A DNA stretch of 40,841 bases from Pseudomonadota bacterium (GTDB lineage: Bacteria; Desulfobacterota; Desulfobulbia; Desulfobulbales; Desulfocapsaceae), in assembly GCA_018821785.1 (NCBI GenBank), contig JAHJLI010000060.1:1-40841 (forward strand). The letters are read 5' to 3'. A program made the position numbers and the translations under genes. Shown piece by piece: positions 1 to 8,456 of the stretch. Position 1 is the first letter of the stretch; every line of letters begins with the position of its first letter. The notes beneath the pieces are model-generated. The model saw only the letters and a program-made list of their open reading frames with translations. It was not told the origin of the DNA and did not search any database.

Positions 1-38
1 AAGCCGGAGTGGACACTCAGGGTGTTAAACATGGGTTA

Positions 39-67
39 GGCCATATTACTTTTTACAACGGCCTGAT
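39..67. repeat. Short intergenic repeat shared with 3568-3596
   Basis: This stretch, downstream of murA, begins with the 12-base word GGCCATATTACT. After it the sequence stays similar, with one indel, to 3568-3596 downstream of prfA. Both copies end in a GGCY-type word. The copy may be the end of a longer repeat of the 3503/5649 family, but the rest of that repeat is not recognisable here. The remainder of 1-111 shows no gene. Confidence 0.4.
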
Positions 68-111
68 CAATTCATGGCACCATTGGCAAACATGAACCGG
101 TCTCCGTCTTC

Positions 112-1392
112 CTACTCTTGTTCTTTCCACACACGGGCGCCCAAACCGCTGAGTTTCTCTACCAGGTTTTCATAACCACGTTCCAGATGATAGATACGAG
201 AAATATCAGTGCGCCCAGACGCTGCGAGCCCTGCAATAACGAGGGATGAACTGGCCCGTAGATCAGTGGCCATAACCGGAGCACCGGCCAATCCTTGCAT
301 TCCACGGCCTGACACAACTGCAGAATGGCCATCTACCCTTATTCTGGCTCCCATTCTCTGCAACTCCGCAACGTGCATGAAACGGTTTTCAAAGATTGTT
401 TCGGTTATCACGCAAATATCAGAGCCAAGTGTCATCAAGGCCATATACTGCGCTTGCAAGTCAGTTGGGTACCCAGGAAAAGGCATAGTCTTGATGTCCA
501 CACTGCTCAATATAGGTACTTCTCTCAGCCTGGCCGGCCAACTAATGCTGATTGAATCCGCGGTCTCATCAATTAACAGACCGGCACAACGTAGTTTTTC
601 AAGAAGAGCGGGCAGATGAGCAGGGTTGCAGCCAGTTACCTTTCCAGAACCTCCGGTTGCAGCTATAGCGATAAGATAGGTTCCAGTCTCGATCCGATCT
701 GGAATGATGGTGCATTCGGCAGGGTTGAGTTCCTTCACCCCATGAACTGTGAGATTGTCTGTGTCACGGCCATCAATTCTCGCCCCCATAGTGTTTAACA
801 TGTCGATGAGGTTGCCAATTTCAGGCTCACGGGCAGCATTTTTCAGAACGGTCGTCCCTTCTGCCAATACAGCAGCCATTAGCAAATTTTCAGTGCCGGT
901 GACCGAAGGAATATCGAAATAGATAACATTGCCCTGCATCGGCCCGTCAACATGAGCATCGACATAGCCCCCTTCAAGATTGCAGATAACTCCGAGACGC
1001 TCCAATCCCATGATATGGAAATTGATCGGTCTGGCGCCAATGGCACAGCCCCCAGGTAGTGAAACTTTGGCCTTCCCGAACCTGGCAAGCAAAGGTCCCA
1101 GCACCAACACCGAAGCGCGCATGGTTTTCACGAGATCGTAAGGTGCTTCGGTGTGGTTCAAATGGGTTGAGTCCAAAATCAGAACATCATCGTAGCGCTC
1201 GCTTTTTACCCCAAGATTTTCCAAAAGCCTGACAAATGTTCGGGTATCGCGCAGGTCTGGAACATTACGAAGAGTGTGTCGCCCTGAAGTCAGAAGTGTG
1301 GCTGCCATCAATGGCAGTGCGGCATTCTTCGCGCCACTGATTCGTACCTCTCCGTGCAACGGAAAGCCGCCCTCAATGATTAGTTTCTCCAT
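112..1392 (-). CDS. murA: UDP-N-acetylglucosamine 1-carboxyvinyltransferase
   Basis: MurA transfers enolpyruvate from PEP to UDP-GlcNAc, the first committed step of peptidoglycan synthesis in the cytoplasm. The 426-residue product has the usual family length. The N-terminal segment has the K-N-A-A-L-P substrate motif near residues 22-27. The active-site loop [11 protein letters not shown] places the catalytic cysteine at about residue 116, so this is the fosfomycin-sensitive Cys type. The start has a G-rich ribosome site (GAGGGG) just upstream. It is the last gene of the minus-strand block in this window and follows prmC by 21 bases, so it is probably co-transcribed with prfA-prmC. The assignment is secure. 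Confidence 0.97.
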   Translation of the reverse strand: MEKLIIEGGFPLHGEVRISGAKNAALPLMAATLLTSGRHTLRNVPDLRDTRTFVRLLENLGVKSERYDDVLILDSTHLNHTEAPYDLVKTMRASVLVLGPLLARFGKAKVSLPGGCAIGARPINFHIMGLERLGVICNLEGGYVDAHVDGPMQGNVIYFDIPSVTGTENLLMAAVLAEGTTVLKNAAREPEIGNLIDMLNTMGARIDGRDTDNLTVHGVKELNPAECTIIPDRIETGTYLIAIAATGGSGKVTGCNPAHLPALLEKLRCAGLLIDETADSISISWPARLREVPILSSVDIKTMPFPGYPTDLQAQYMALMTLGSDICVITETIFENRFMHVAELQRMGARIRVDGHSAVVSGRGMQGLAGAPVMATDLRASSSLVIAGLAASGRTDISRIYHLERGYENLVEKLSGLGARVWKEQE

Positions 1393-1413
1393 AGCCCCTC
1401 ACCTTTTTTAGTA

Positions 1414-2295
1414 TCATAATACCATTTTTGCATGTAACACTCTGTCTCGTCCAGCATAATCAACGAGTATATCAACCTGTTGGAAATCTGAGCGACCTTT
1501 TTGCCCTTCAGTAAAGAGTAACCGTACAGCTTCACCCTGATCCGCTCCGATTTCCAAGAACAACTGTCCTCCAGGGCAGATGAGTTTCGGCACCTCTTGC
1601 CGTATCCTGATGATGAAATCCATACCAGCCCCCCCTCCATCCAACGCTAGCCGTGGCTCATGTTTCGCAACCTCGGCCTCGATATTGTTTTCAAGATCAA
1701 ATCGGCGCACATACGGTGGGTTCGACACTATAAGGGAAAAATCTTGCCGCATACGGAAAGCAGAAAAAAGATCGGCTTCGACCAACGCCACCTGCGCCAC
1801 CAGGCCGTGGCGATAAAGGTTTGATCGGCAAATTTCGAGTGCCAAAGACGAGATATCCGAGGCAATAATCCTTTTCCCGGTTTCTGTTGCAAGTACGGAG
1901 GCGATCACTCCGCTTCCGCAACAAAGATCAAGCAGAGCCCCTTTTTGTAAATTTTCAGGAGTGACAAGAGCTAAAACCCGATCAAGCAGAAACTCTGTCT
2001 CAGGCCTTGGAATAAGTACGGATGGAGAAACAAAGAACGGCATGGACCAGAAGTCTTGCTCCCCGAGAATATACGCGACCGGTTCTCTCTTTTTTCTGCG
2101 ACTTATAAAACCGAGATACCTGGTTTGATCTGCACTCGCCACTACCTCGAGCGCAGAAAGAAATATTTCGGTTCGCGATTTTTTCAAACATGCCTGAAGG
2201 AGAAGTCGTGCCTCTAAGACATATTCCTCTATACCCGCCTGTTCGAGCTCGCCCTCAGCAAATTTAAGGAGTGCCGAAAGCAACATCAAATGCAC
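1414..2295 (-). CDS. prmC: Peptide chain release factor N5-glutamine methyltransferase
   Basis: PrmC (HemK) methylates the glutamine of the GGQ motif in release factors. Here its substrate gene prfA lies immediately upstream. The SAM-binding Rossmann motif (DLCCGSGVIA) and the NPPY catalytic motif with following aromatic and basic residues are clear. The frame is open to 2343 inside prfA, but I place the start at the GTG at 2295. An AAGG ribosome site that overlaps the prfA TAA stop lies five bases before it; the next ATG, at 2286, would have a spacing of 14. With the GTG start the protein is 293 residues, and the arrangement implies coupling of its translation to prfA termination. Confidence 0.94.
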   Translation of the reverse strand: MHLMLLSALLKFAEGELEQAGIEEYVLEARLLLQACLKKSRTEIFLSALEVVASADQTRYLGFISRRKKREPVAYILGEQDFWSMPFFVSPSVLIPRPETEFLLDRVLALVTPENLQKGALLDLCCGSGVIASVLATETGKRIIASDISSLALEICRSNLYRHGLVAQVALVEADLFSAFRMRQDFSLIVSNPPYVRRFDLENNIEAEVAKHEPRLALDGGGAGMDFIIRIRQEVPKLICPGGQLFLEIGADQGEAVRLLFTEGQKGRSDFQQVDILVDYAGRDRVLHAKMVL

Positions 2296-2302
2296 CAAAG
2301 CC

Positions 2303-3373
2303 TTATTGAATACCTTTGAGTTTTTCCGCCTGATCATGGGCAATCAGGGGGAAAATCACATCTTCAATCTTGCCACTCATTATCGAATCAAGTTTGTAGA
2401 GAGTGAGGTTGATGCGGTGATCAGTCATGCGTCCCTGGGGGAAGTTATAGGTGCGAATTCTTTCACTCCTGTCACCGCTGCCTACCTGACTTTTTCGATC
2501 CTTGGAAATTTTCTCGTGACGCTCCCGTTCCATTTGATCGAGCAACCGCGCCCGCAACACAATCAGCGCCTTGGCTTTGTTTTTATGTTGCGATTTTTCA
2601 TCCTGGCATATAACAACCAAACCGGTTGGTAAATGGGTGACCCGCACTGCGGAGTCTGTTGTATTAACCGATTGCCCGCCAGGCCCTGAAGAGCGGAAGA
2701 CATCAAACTTCAACTCATTCATATCGATATTTAATTCAACCTCATCAACTTCCGGTAAAATCGCCACGGTAACAGCCGAGGTGTGGATCCGCCCCTGAGT
2801 CTCGGTCTCCGGCACCCGTTGCACCCGATGCGCACCACTTTCATATTTGAGTTTTGAATAAACCTGCTCTCCACTGATAAGGGCAATGATTTCTTTGAAT
2901 CCACCAATACCAATAGGGTTGGAGCTCATAATCTCAACCCGCCAACCCATATTTTCAGCAAAACGACAATACATCCTAAACAGATCTCCAGTAAAAAGTG
3001 CCGCTTCATCTCCTCCAGTACCCGCTCTTATTTCAAGAAAAATGTTTTTTTCATCATTGGGATCCTTGGGAAGAAGAATGATTTTCATTTCCTGATCGAG
3101 TTCTTCCTCCTTGTTCGCCAACCCCTCTAGTTCGGCTTTGGCAAGGTCTCTCATTTCCGGATCTTCTAATTCATCAAAGAGGATCGCTTTGTTGTCCCGG
3201 ATCTCCTGCTGAACCTTCATATACTCCAGATACTTGGCATTGAGTTTAACGAGATATGCATGTTCTCGAACAGCCTTTTGATATTCCTTTTGGTTGTTTA
3301 CCAGTTCAGGGTCGGACAGTCGGCCTTCAAGATGAGAAATCTTTTCGTCTAGGTCAGCAAATCTTTCAAACAT
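2303..3373 (-). CDS. prfA: Peptide chain release factor 1
   Basis: RF1 reads UAA and UAG stop codons and triggers hydrolysis of peptidyl-tRNA. The GGQ motif is at about residues 232-234 ([10 protein letters not shown]). The codon-recognition tripeptide is PET at 188-190, the PxT form expected of RF1 rather than the SPF of RF2. The frame continues upstream to 3418, but the start at 3373 ([10 protein letters not shown]) gives the normal 356 residues and follows an AAGG-rich leader, so the first 15 codons of the longer frame are rejected. It is followed directly by prmC and preceded by an intergenic repeat and rpmE. Confidence 0.97.
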   Translation of the reverse strand: MFERFADLDEKISHLEGRLSDPELVNNQKEYQKAVREHAYLVKLNAKYLEYMKVQQEIRDNKAILFDELEDPEMRDLAKAELEGLANKEEELDQEMKIILLPKDPNDEKNIFLEIRAGTGGDEAALFTGDLFRMYCRFAENMGWRVEIMSSNPIGIGGFKEIIALISGEQVYSKLKYESGAHRVQRVPETETQGRIHTSAVTVAILPEVDEVELNIDMNELKFDVFRSSGPGGQSVNTTDSAVRVTHLPTGLVVICQDEKSQHKNKAKALIVLRARLLDQMERERHEKISKDRKSQVGSGDRSERIRTYNFPQGRMTDHRINLTLYKLDSIMSGKIEDVIFPLIAHDQAEKLKGIQ

Positions 3374-3502
3374 AGCCTGCCTTATTAACCAGGAAAAGAG
3401 AAAGAAAAAAGTCCACAACCATGGCTAGCATCGTTGTGGACCTCATAGGGAATACATTGTTAGTCGGAGAGAGCCGACAAGAAAGAAAAATCAAAAGCCG
3501 TT

Positions 3503-3596
3503 AAGAAATAGCCTGGCCATTTTTGAACATTTCCTTACGGCTCCTTTGCCGTTCCCCGCATTACACTGGCCATATTACTATTTCACAAAGGCTTAG
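3503..3596. repeat. Intergenic repeat copy with CGGC/GCCG hairpin (family R2)
   Basis: This segment between rpmE and prfA aligns by eye with 5649-5740. The core shared pattern is GAAATA, then TGGC, then ATTTC, then a stem-loop (ACGGC, six-base loop, GCCGT at 3537-3552), then CATTA. Identity over the first 60 bases is roughly 70 percent. No T-run follows the hairpin on either strand, so it does not look like an intrinsic terminator. The right end (3568-3596) is shared with 39-67. Confidence 0.5.
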
Positions 3597-3820
3597 GATT
3601 TGTCCTTTCCTAATTTGGCATAATGCTGAGCATAACGCTGTTTGAACTTTTCGATACGTCCCGCCGTGTCCACAAGCTTCTGTTTGCCGGTGAAAAAGGG
3701 ATGGCAGTCGGAGCAGATCTCAACCTTCATCTCTTTCATCACCGACCCCACTTCTACTTTGTTGCCACAAGCACATACCGCATTGATTGTGTGATACTCA
3801 GGATGAATTCCGTTCTTCAT
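3593..3820 (-). CDS. rpmE: 50S ribosomal protein L31, zinc-binding form
   Basis: L31 is a small protein of the large subunit that bridges to the small subunit. The 75-residue product starts [10 protein letters not shown], typical of the family. It keeps the zinc ligands as a CxC pair followed by CxxC (CACG and CSDC), so it is the zinc-containing C+ type. The open frame extends upstream to 3931, but the start at 3820 is preceded by GGAGGAATAGGAG, and the upstream residues are not L31-like. Gene order rho-rpmE-prfA-prmC is a common bacterial arrangement. Upstream lie a small hairpin, a Fur-like word and a promoter candidate. Confidence 0.95.
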   Translation of the reverse strand: MKNGIHPEYHTINAVCACGNKVEVGSVMKEMKVEICSDCHPFFTGKQKLVDTAGRIEKFKQRYAQHYAKLGKDKS

Positions 3821-3837
3821 AGCTCCTATTCCTCCAA

Positions 3838-3852
3838 CACCCCTTGAGGGTG
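3838..3852 (-). promoter_or_regulatory. Small leader hairpin before the rpmE ribosome site
   Basis: On the minus strand CACCC, a five-base loop and GGGTG form a short stem a few bases before the double ribosome site of rpmE. It could modulate translation of L31. The stem is only five pairs, so chance is possible. Confidence 0.25.
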
Positions 3853-3865
3853 AACAAATTTTAAC

Positions 3866-3882
3866 GATAATGAGAATATTAT
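3866..3882. promoter_or_regulatory. Fur/Zur-like box in the rpmE leader
   Basis: GATAAT, GAGAAT and ATTAT follow one another, close to the repeated-hexamer form of Fur-family operators. It lies between the candidate rpmE promoter and the coding start. L31 genes are often tied to zinc status, which makes a Zur site plausible, but the region is AT-rich and the match is imperfect. Confidence 0.2.
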
Positions 3883-3900
3883 AAAAACCACAAGAGAGGT

Positions 3901-3928
3901 ATATTACCAAAACAGCGATTTTTTTCAA
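3901..3928 (-). promoter_or_regulatory. Candidate sigma-70 promoter for rpmE
   Basis: Reading the minus strand, TTGAAA (3923-3928) is followed after 16 bases by TAATAT (3901-3906). This lies in the gap between rho and rpmE and would give a leader of about 70 bases. It is a pattern match only. Confidence 0.35.
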
Positions 3929-3963
3929 CAAAAAATCAACTTTTACATGTTTGTGCGAAGATC

Positions 3964-5214
3964 TTATGTATTCATGGAATCAAGAAAATCAGCGTTGGAT
4001 TTCTGCAATTTCAGCTTATCTATGAGAAAATCCATGCAATCGGCTGGATTCATTGAATTAAGAAGCTTACGAAGTATCCAGATTCGATTGAGCGCATCTG
4101 CCTTGATAAGGAGATCTTCCTTCCGAGTCCCTGACCGTTTGAGATCGATAGCAGGAAAAATTCGTTTATCGGCCATCTTCCGGTCAAGTATCAATTCCAT
4201 ATTGCCGGTTCCCTTGAATTCTTCAAAGATTACCTCATCCATTCGGCTCCCCGTTTCAATAAGTGCCGTGGCGAGAATGGTCAAACTGCCCCCTTCCTCG
4301 ATATTCCTCGCCGCACCAAAGAATCGTTTCGGCCGATGTAAGGCGTTGGCTTCAACACCACCGGAGAGAATTTTACCACTTGCCGGAGTAACGGTGTTGT
4401 AGGCGCGGGCGAGTCGAGTAATAGAATCGAGCAAAATTACTACGTCTTTCTTATGCTCAACCAATCTCTTTGCTTTTTCAATTACCATTTCAGCTACTTG
4501 AATGTGGCGCTGTGGTGGTTCGTCAAAGGTCGAGCTGACAACCTCGGCGGTCTTGACACTTCTGGTCATTTCCGTGACCTCTTCCGGACGCTCATCAATG
4601 AGAAGAACAATCAGATACACCTCCTTGTGATTTCGCACAATGGAGTTAGCAATTTTCTGCATGAGAACTGTTTTTCCAGTTCGTGGTGGAGCGACAATAA
4701 GTCCTCTCTGACCTTTTCCTATAGGTGCAAACATATCCATAATACGCATGGATATGTTGTCAGGCTGCCACTCCAAGCTAAAAGCCTCATTGGGATGAAG
4801 CGGCGTGAGGTTGCCGAACAATGTCTTCTGCTTGGATGCTTCGGGCGGATCAAAATTGACACTATCTACCTTTAACAGGGCAAAATATCTCTCACCCTCT
4901 TTTGGAGCTCGAACCAATCCTTCAATAGTATCTCCGGTTCGAAGATTCAACCTGCGTATTTGCGAAGGAGAAACATAAATATCATCTGGGCCAGGCAGGT
5001 AATTATAATCAGGGGCTCTAAGGAAACCGAAGCCATCGGGCAGTATTTCCAGGACACCATTGCCGCGCATCTTCCCATCCTTGTCGGACTGGGCTTTCAG
5101 AATTGCAAAAATGAGTTCCTGCTTACGTAGCGCACTGTAGCCTTCGACCTTTAAAGAACGGCCAAGCGCCACCAATTCACCGATTTTCATCAGTTTAAGT
5201 TCCGCCAGATTCAT
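3964..5214 (-). CDS. rho: Transcription termination factor Rho
   Basis: Rho is the hexameric RNA-dependent ATPase that terminates transcription. The 416-residue product has the N-terminal Rho helix domain (start [14 protein letters not shown]). The cold-shock-like RNA-binding domain follows, with the [14 protein letters not shown] signature at about residues 54-67. The RecA-like motor has Walker A APPRTGKT. No long N-terminal insertion is present, so it is the compact proteobacterial type. The start has AAGGAG about ten bases upstream. It stands apart from coaE by 541 bases of non-coding DNA, so it probably has its own promoter, and rpmE follows after 143 bases. Confidence 0.97.
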   Translation of the reverse strand: MNLAELKLMKIGELVALGRSLKVEGYSALRKQELIFAILKAQSDKDGKMRGNGVLEILPDGFGFLRAPDYNYLPGPDDIYVSPSQIRRLNLRTGDTIEGLVRAPKEGERYFALLKVDSVNFDPPEASKQKTLFGNLTPLHPNEAFSLEWQPDNISMRIMDMFAPIGKGQRGLIVAPPRTGKTVLMQKIANSIVRNHKEVYLIVLLIDERPEEVTEMTRSVKTAEVVSSTFDEPPQRHIQVAEMVIEKAKRLVEHKKDVVILLDSITRLARAYNTVTPASGKILSGGVEANALHRPKRFFGAARNIEEGGSLTILATALIETGSRMDEVIFEEFKGTGNMELILDRKMADKRIFPAIDLKRSGTRKEDLLIKADALNRIWILRKLLNSMNPADCMDFLIDKLKLQKSNADFLDSMNT

Positions 5215-5332
5215 TAATCTACTTCTCCTTTCTGGAATTATTGGCAGGGTAATGGGAAAATACCATTGACGCCAAGACGCGTCAGGCTTTTCGCCATGCC
5301 ATCGGTGTGGATTTTAATTTCTGTTAAGAACA

Positions 5333-5352
5333 CGGCATTGCATGAAATGCCG
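5333..5352. promoter_or_regulatory. Perfect 7-base hairpin in the rho upstream region
   Basis: CGGCATT, a six-base loop and AATGCCG form a perfect stem about 120 bases upstream of the rho start. Its role is unknown. No T-run follows on the minus strand. Confidence 0.3.
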
Positions 5353-5372
5353 AGACAGAATCCATAGCAATG

Positions 5373-5390
5373 GAAATCATTGATGATTTC
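5373..5390. promoter_or_regulatory. Palindrome overlapping a possible rho promoter
   Basis: GAAATCAT and ATGATTTC are separated by two bases, an 18-base near-perfect dyad. On the minus strand its left arm overlaps a TTGAAA word that has TGCTAT 17 bases further on, a weak promoter-like pair pointing toward rho. It is therefore a candidate operator; the bound factor is unknown. Confidence 0.3.
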
Positions 5391-5648
5391 AATACGACTC
5401 GTTGATTGCTGTATATTGGTCAGATACTATCAATAGAATGGGATACATGACCAGATCTGTGACGAATCAAATATTTTAAGTCTGTAGATGGTCCTGGAAC
5501 TTTCTTCCGGATACAGCTATCTCGCAGCGGCGTGGAACAAACAGGATTCAAAAGATATGATTCAGCAAAGACAGGAATTGAATTTCAAAATCAATGTTTC
5601 CCTTATACGTATTCACGCATTTGCTGTCAAGCTTTTTAGAGGCTGTCA

Positions 5649-5740
5649 TGAAATAACTTGGCTGTTTATTATGATTTCGTTTCGGCTCTTTGTGCCGTTT
5701 CAACATTAAAATGATCAAGTCATATCTGTTGACGCTTCAG
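5649..5740. repeat. Intergenic repeat copy with CGGC/GCCG hairpin (family R2)
   Basis: Second copy of the repeat at 3503-3596, in the same orientation, just downstream of coaE. It keeps GAAATA, TTGGC, ATTTCGTTTCGGC, the hairpin (CGGC 5683-5686 with GCCG 5694-5697) and CATTA. The right portion is more diverged than the left. Confidence 0.5.
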
Positions 5741-5755
5741 ATTGTCAGTCGCACA

Positions 5756-6361
5756 CTACTTAGGTTGTTGTCCAGCTTGAAGATTTTTCTTAAACCAGGC
5801 GACCTGTTGCACCGTACTGACAAATGTCCCGCTATTATCAATTACAAAATGGGCAAATTTGAGTTTTTCCGATAGGGGTAGTTGTGTCGCACAAACTCTT
5901 TGTATCTCCGATACCGAGAAACCATCTCGGACCGCCACTCGACTAAAACAGAGCTCTTCAGGAACATATACGACCACACACATGGCAAAATCCTTCTGCC
6001 ATCCAACCTCAAAGAGTAATGGAACCTCAACCACCAAACTTTTACCAACTGTGCAGCAATGAGTGTAATACTCAGCAACCTGTTTTCGAACCAAGGGGTG
6101 AAGAATCGCTTCCAATTCATTTTTCACCCCACTGTCTGCGAATACTGCCTGGCGCAAAAGTTGTCTATTGAGTGAGCCGTCGTCCAAAAGATAGCGATTG
6201 CCAAAAACCTGCAAAAACGCGTTAAATCCTGGGTTCCCCCGCTGCATCTGTTGCCGGCAAAGCTGATCCGTATCTAAATGCTCAGCTGACATGGCGACAG
6301 CGAGGATCTTGCTTACAGTGCTCTTTCCTGACCCCAGGCCACCAGTCACAGCTACATTCAT
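5756..6361 (-). CDS. coaE: Dephospho-CoA kinase
   Basis: CoaE phosphorylates the ribose 3'-hydroxyl of dephospho-CoA, the last step of CoA synthesis. The 201-residue product has Walker A GGLGSGKST at residues 7-15, the DTD segment (HLDTDQL) after it, and the E-V-P-L-L-F-E lid region motif around residue 112. Length and order of motifs are normal. Its ATG overlaps the TGA stop of the upstream pseudouridine synthase gene by four bases, so the two are translationally coupled. Downstream is a long non-coding gap before rho. Confidence 0.95.
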   Translation of the reverse strand: MNVAVTGGLGSGKSTVSKILAVAMSAEHLDTDQLCRQQMQRGNPGFNAFLQVFGNRYLLDDGSLNRQLLRQAVFADSGVKNELEAILHPLVRKQVAEYYTHCCTVGKSLVVEVPLLFEVGWQKDFAMCVVVYVPEELCFSRVAVRDGFSVSEIQRVCATQLPLSEKLKFAHFVIDNSGTFVSTVQQVAWFKKNLQAGQQPK

Positions 6362-7341
6362 TGACAGTCATCCCTCCCAGACTGCTCGCCGCTCAACTCC
6401 CTTACAATTCCGGCAAAATCTGGCCAAAGATCCGCCACATGATCCATCGGTTGATCAGTTATGGGATGATGAAAAACCAGCCTCGAGGCATGCAGAAGTT
6501 GCCTGGGAAAAGCACTGTTGTCTCGATGCGCTCCATACACTCTATCTCCGACCACAGGACAACCAATATGTGCCATATGGACCCGGATTTGATGCGTCCT
6601 ACCGGTTTCGATAATGATTTTAACCAACGTGAATGTGTTGGAAAATTCCTGAAGAACCTGCCAATTGCTGACGGCATGCCTCCCACCATTGTCAATTACC
6701 GCCATCTTCTGACGATGTACAGGGTGGCGGCCAACTGAGGCGACCAATCGTCCACTCTTTTCCCTAAGTACACCATGAAGCAGAGCGAGATATTCCTTGG
6801 TAAGTCGTCGGTTTTTAAAATCGTCTACCAACTTCCGGTGAACGAAATCCTGCTTAGCCACTAACATTATTCCAGAGGTATCCTTATCAAGCCTGTGAAC
6901 AATTCCCGGCCTCAGGCTATCGCCAACCTCGGCAATCGATTGACAATAATGGACCAATCCATTAACCAGAGTGCCATGGGAATTGCCACTCCCGGGATGC
7001 ACAACAAGCCCTGGAGGTTTTGACAAAAGCAGAAGAAATTCATCTTCGTAGATAATAGTTAGATCGATTGGTTGAGGTTTGACATCGATCACTTCCTGTT
7101 TTTCAATATTTCCACTGACAATCTCCCCTTCCTTGAGCCGATAGCTGCTTTTTCGACATACTGCGTCGACGTAGATGTGTCCTTTTCGAATAGAGTTGGC
7201 GAGAGCAGATCTTGAAATTGATGGAATAGTCAGGGAGAGAAATTGGTCAAGACGAATACCAGCCAGCCCTGCATCAATTGCGATTTTAAAAGAATTGCTG
7301 TGAGAAGAAAAACCACCTCTTGCTGGAACTCTTGACTCCAT
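6358..7341 (-). CDS. rluD: RluA/RluD family 23S rRNA pseudouridine synthase
   Basis: Enzymes of this family isomerise specific uridines of rRNA to pseudouridine. The 327-residue product has an N-terminal S4-like RNA-binding domain (RLDQFLS through the I-R-K-G-H-I-Y-V stretch, about residues 29-75). The catalytic domain contains the HRLDKDTSG motif with the essential aspartate, and the later GRTHQIRVHM motif. The S4 domain and length favour the RluD subtype, but RluA or RluC specificity cannot be excluded by eye. The 3' end overlaps coaE by four bases. Upstream is a 323-base gap carrying two repeat units. Confidence 0.9.
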   Translation of the reverse strand: MESRVPARGGFSSHSNSFKIAIDAGLAGIRLDQFLSLTIPSISRSALANSIRKGHIYVDAVCRKSSYRLKEGEIVSGNIEKQEVIDVKPQPIDLTIIYEDEFLLLLSKPPGLVVHPGSGNSHGTLVNGLVHYCQSIAEVGDSLRPGIVHRLDKDTSGIMLVAKQDFVHRKLVDDFKNRRLTKEYLALLHGVLREKSGRLVASVGRHPVHRQKMAVIDNGGRHAVSNWQVLQEFSNTFTLVKIIIETGRTHQIRVHMAHIGCPVVGDRVYGAHRDNSAFPRQLLHASRLVFHHPITDQPMDHVADLWPDFAGIVRELSGEQSGRDDCQ

Positions 7342-7384
7342 ATGAACTACTTTAGTCCCTCAAAAATGCTATTGCTGGGATTAT

Positions 7385-7462
7385 TTAGTACCTTAGAAAA
7401 TCGTTTCTTGTTTTTTCTGAACGAATTTCGTGAAGATACTTATCCAGTTTATCGGGGTTATG
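7385..7462 (+). repeat. Dispersed intergenic repeat R1, unit 1
   Basis: The unit begins TTAGTACCTTAGAAA, continues with TCGTTTCTTG and a T-run, and ends with ATCCAGTTTATCGGGG. Left and right ends match the units at 7494, 33934 and 38413. It is the first of two tandem units between carD and rluD. Confidence 0.55.
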
Positions 7463-7493
7463 AAAATTACTCGTGAAGGGATCTATTCCCATT

Positions 7494-7593
7494 TTAGTCA
7501 CTTAGAAATGATACCTGTAACTTTTCTAAATATCTAATTAAGTGACTTATGCCCGATGGGAAATTATGAAATATCCCGTTTATCGGTCTCAGG
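7494..7593 (+). repeat. Dispersed intergenic repeat R1, unit 2
   Basis: The unit begins TTAGTCACTTAGAAAT and ends ATCCCGTTTATCGGTCTCAG, the latter matching the end of the 38413 unit at 19 of 21 positions over 7573-7593. Inside, AGTCACTTA (7496-7504) pairs with TAAGTGACT (7539-7547), a perfect nine-base inverted repeat with a 34-base loop. This inner pairing is not seen in the other units. Confidence 0.55.
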
Positions 7594-7664
7594 GGGAGTA
7601 TTAAAAGCCCTGTGGTCTCGAGGTCAAAAGGAGCGTAGAGCAAAACCGAAAAAATTCCTACCGT

Positions 7665-8144
7665 TTATGAAAAGATAGCTTCAATGGTTTTGCTAACAGC
7701 TGCTTCTTCAGTGTTCTGGGCTAACGACAACTCTTTAACAAGGAGGTTTTTGGCAGTATCTAGCATTTTCCTCTCACCGTAGCTCAGATCCTTATCAACA
7801 CTCAAGAGGAAAAGATCTCGTAAAACTACAGCAACTTCATGGACAGATCCGGTCTTGATTTTTTCCATATAATCACGGTAACGTCTGTTCCAGGTCTGGG
7901 TACCCAGAGCTACCGAGCGATCCGCCAATATATCGAAAACATTGCTTACCTCATGCCTCCCCACAATGGCCCGCAACCCGACATTTTTGCTGCTGGCGGT
8001 AGGAATCATTATTCTCATACTGTTGTCAAGAATTTCTAAAATGTAAAATGATTGATTAATACCGCCGATTTTCTTAGTCTCGACGGCTTTAATAACGCCA
8101 ACACCATGAGCTGGATATACAGCCATATCACCTTCAGAAAACAC
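7665..8144 (-). CDS. carD: CarD family transcriptional regulator
   Basis: CarD-type proteins bind the RNA polymerase beta subunit through an N-terminal Tudor-like domain and act on open-complex stability at many promoters. The 159-residue product starts FSEGDMAVYPAHGVG, the classical opening of the domain, followed by a helical C-terminal half. The start is a GTG at 8144 with AGGAG six bases before it; the ATG at 8126 has no such site. The gene lies next to pth as in related genomes. The direct target promoters cannot be inferred. A long palindromic segment lies about 100 bases upstream. Confidence 0.92.
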   Translation of the reverse strand: MFSEGDMAVYPAHGVGVIKAVETKKIGGINQSFYILEILDNSMRIMIPTASSKNVGLRAIVGRHEVSNVFDILADRSVALGTQTWNRRYRDYMEKIKTGSVHEVAVVLRDLFLLSVDKDLSYGERKMLDTAKNLLVKELSLAQNTEEAAVSKTIEAIFS

Positions 8145-8456
8145 AGTTTTCTCCTTTTATCAAAGCGCCTTGCATAAGGCCGGACACAATTGTAGCAGAA
8201 TGACAAGACACTGCACTACCATTTTGCGAATAAAGAAATGCACCGGACAATAAAGAGATATATCTCTATTCCGGTTGTGATTGATATTTTTGCTGCAGCG
8301 GGTGATACTGAAGATCAGTATTTTTTAACACTGTACGGTTGTACTATAACTCATTTGCAGAATAATTGCCGCACTTTTTCCAAGCCATCTCAGTATGAGA
8401 CCAAACCATGCCGCATGCATGAATGAGCTTTTCTTTTCTTCAATAAAAGGACTATT
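8145..8456. other. Intergenic region between pth and carD (312 bases)
   Basis: No gene is supported; the plus-strand frame at 8238-8426 lacks protein character. The carD-proximal half contains the palindrome at 8243-8274 and, nearer carD, a TACAAT word on the minus strand that could be a -10 box but has no convincing -35 partner. Confidence 0.55.
8243..8274. promoter_or_regulatory. Palindromic segment upstream of carD
   Basis: A perfect 14-base palindrome AGAGATATATCTCT (8254-8267) is flanked by CCGG on both sides (8243-8246 and 8271-8274), giving a longer imperfect hairpin with a bulge. It lies about 100 bases before the carD start and could be an operator or a leader structure. Confidence 0.3.

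Larger units (their letters stand above)
5215..5755. other. Intergenic region between coaE and rho (541 bases)
   Basis: No credible gene is seen here. Two plus-strand frames (5488-5709 and 5690-5875) have no recognisable protein character and no good ribosome site. The rho-proximal part holds a hairpin and a palindrome (5333-5352 and 5373-5390). The coaE-proximal part holds a repeat copy (5649-5740). Overall base composition is AT-richer than the flanking genes. Confidence 0.6.
7342..7664. other. Intergenic region between carD and rluD (323 bases)
   Basis: No gene is seen. Most of the interval is occupied by two units of the dispersed R1 repeat at 7385-7462 and 7494-7593. The remaining 70 bases next to the carD stop show no hairpin terminator. 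Confidence 0.6.

Noticed and set aside
2286..2343. Longer prmC start inside prfA and alternative ATG at 2286
   Set aside because: AAGG spacing favours the GTG at 2295; the upstream part overlaps prfA and is not PrmC-like.
5488..5709. Possible small plus-strand gene upstream of rho
   Set aside because: No ribosome site of quality, no protein character, and its end overlaps a repeat.
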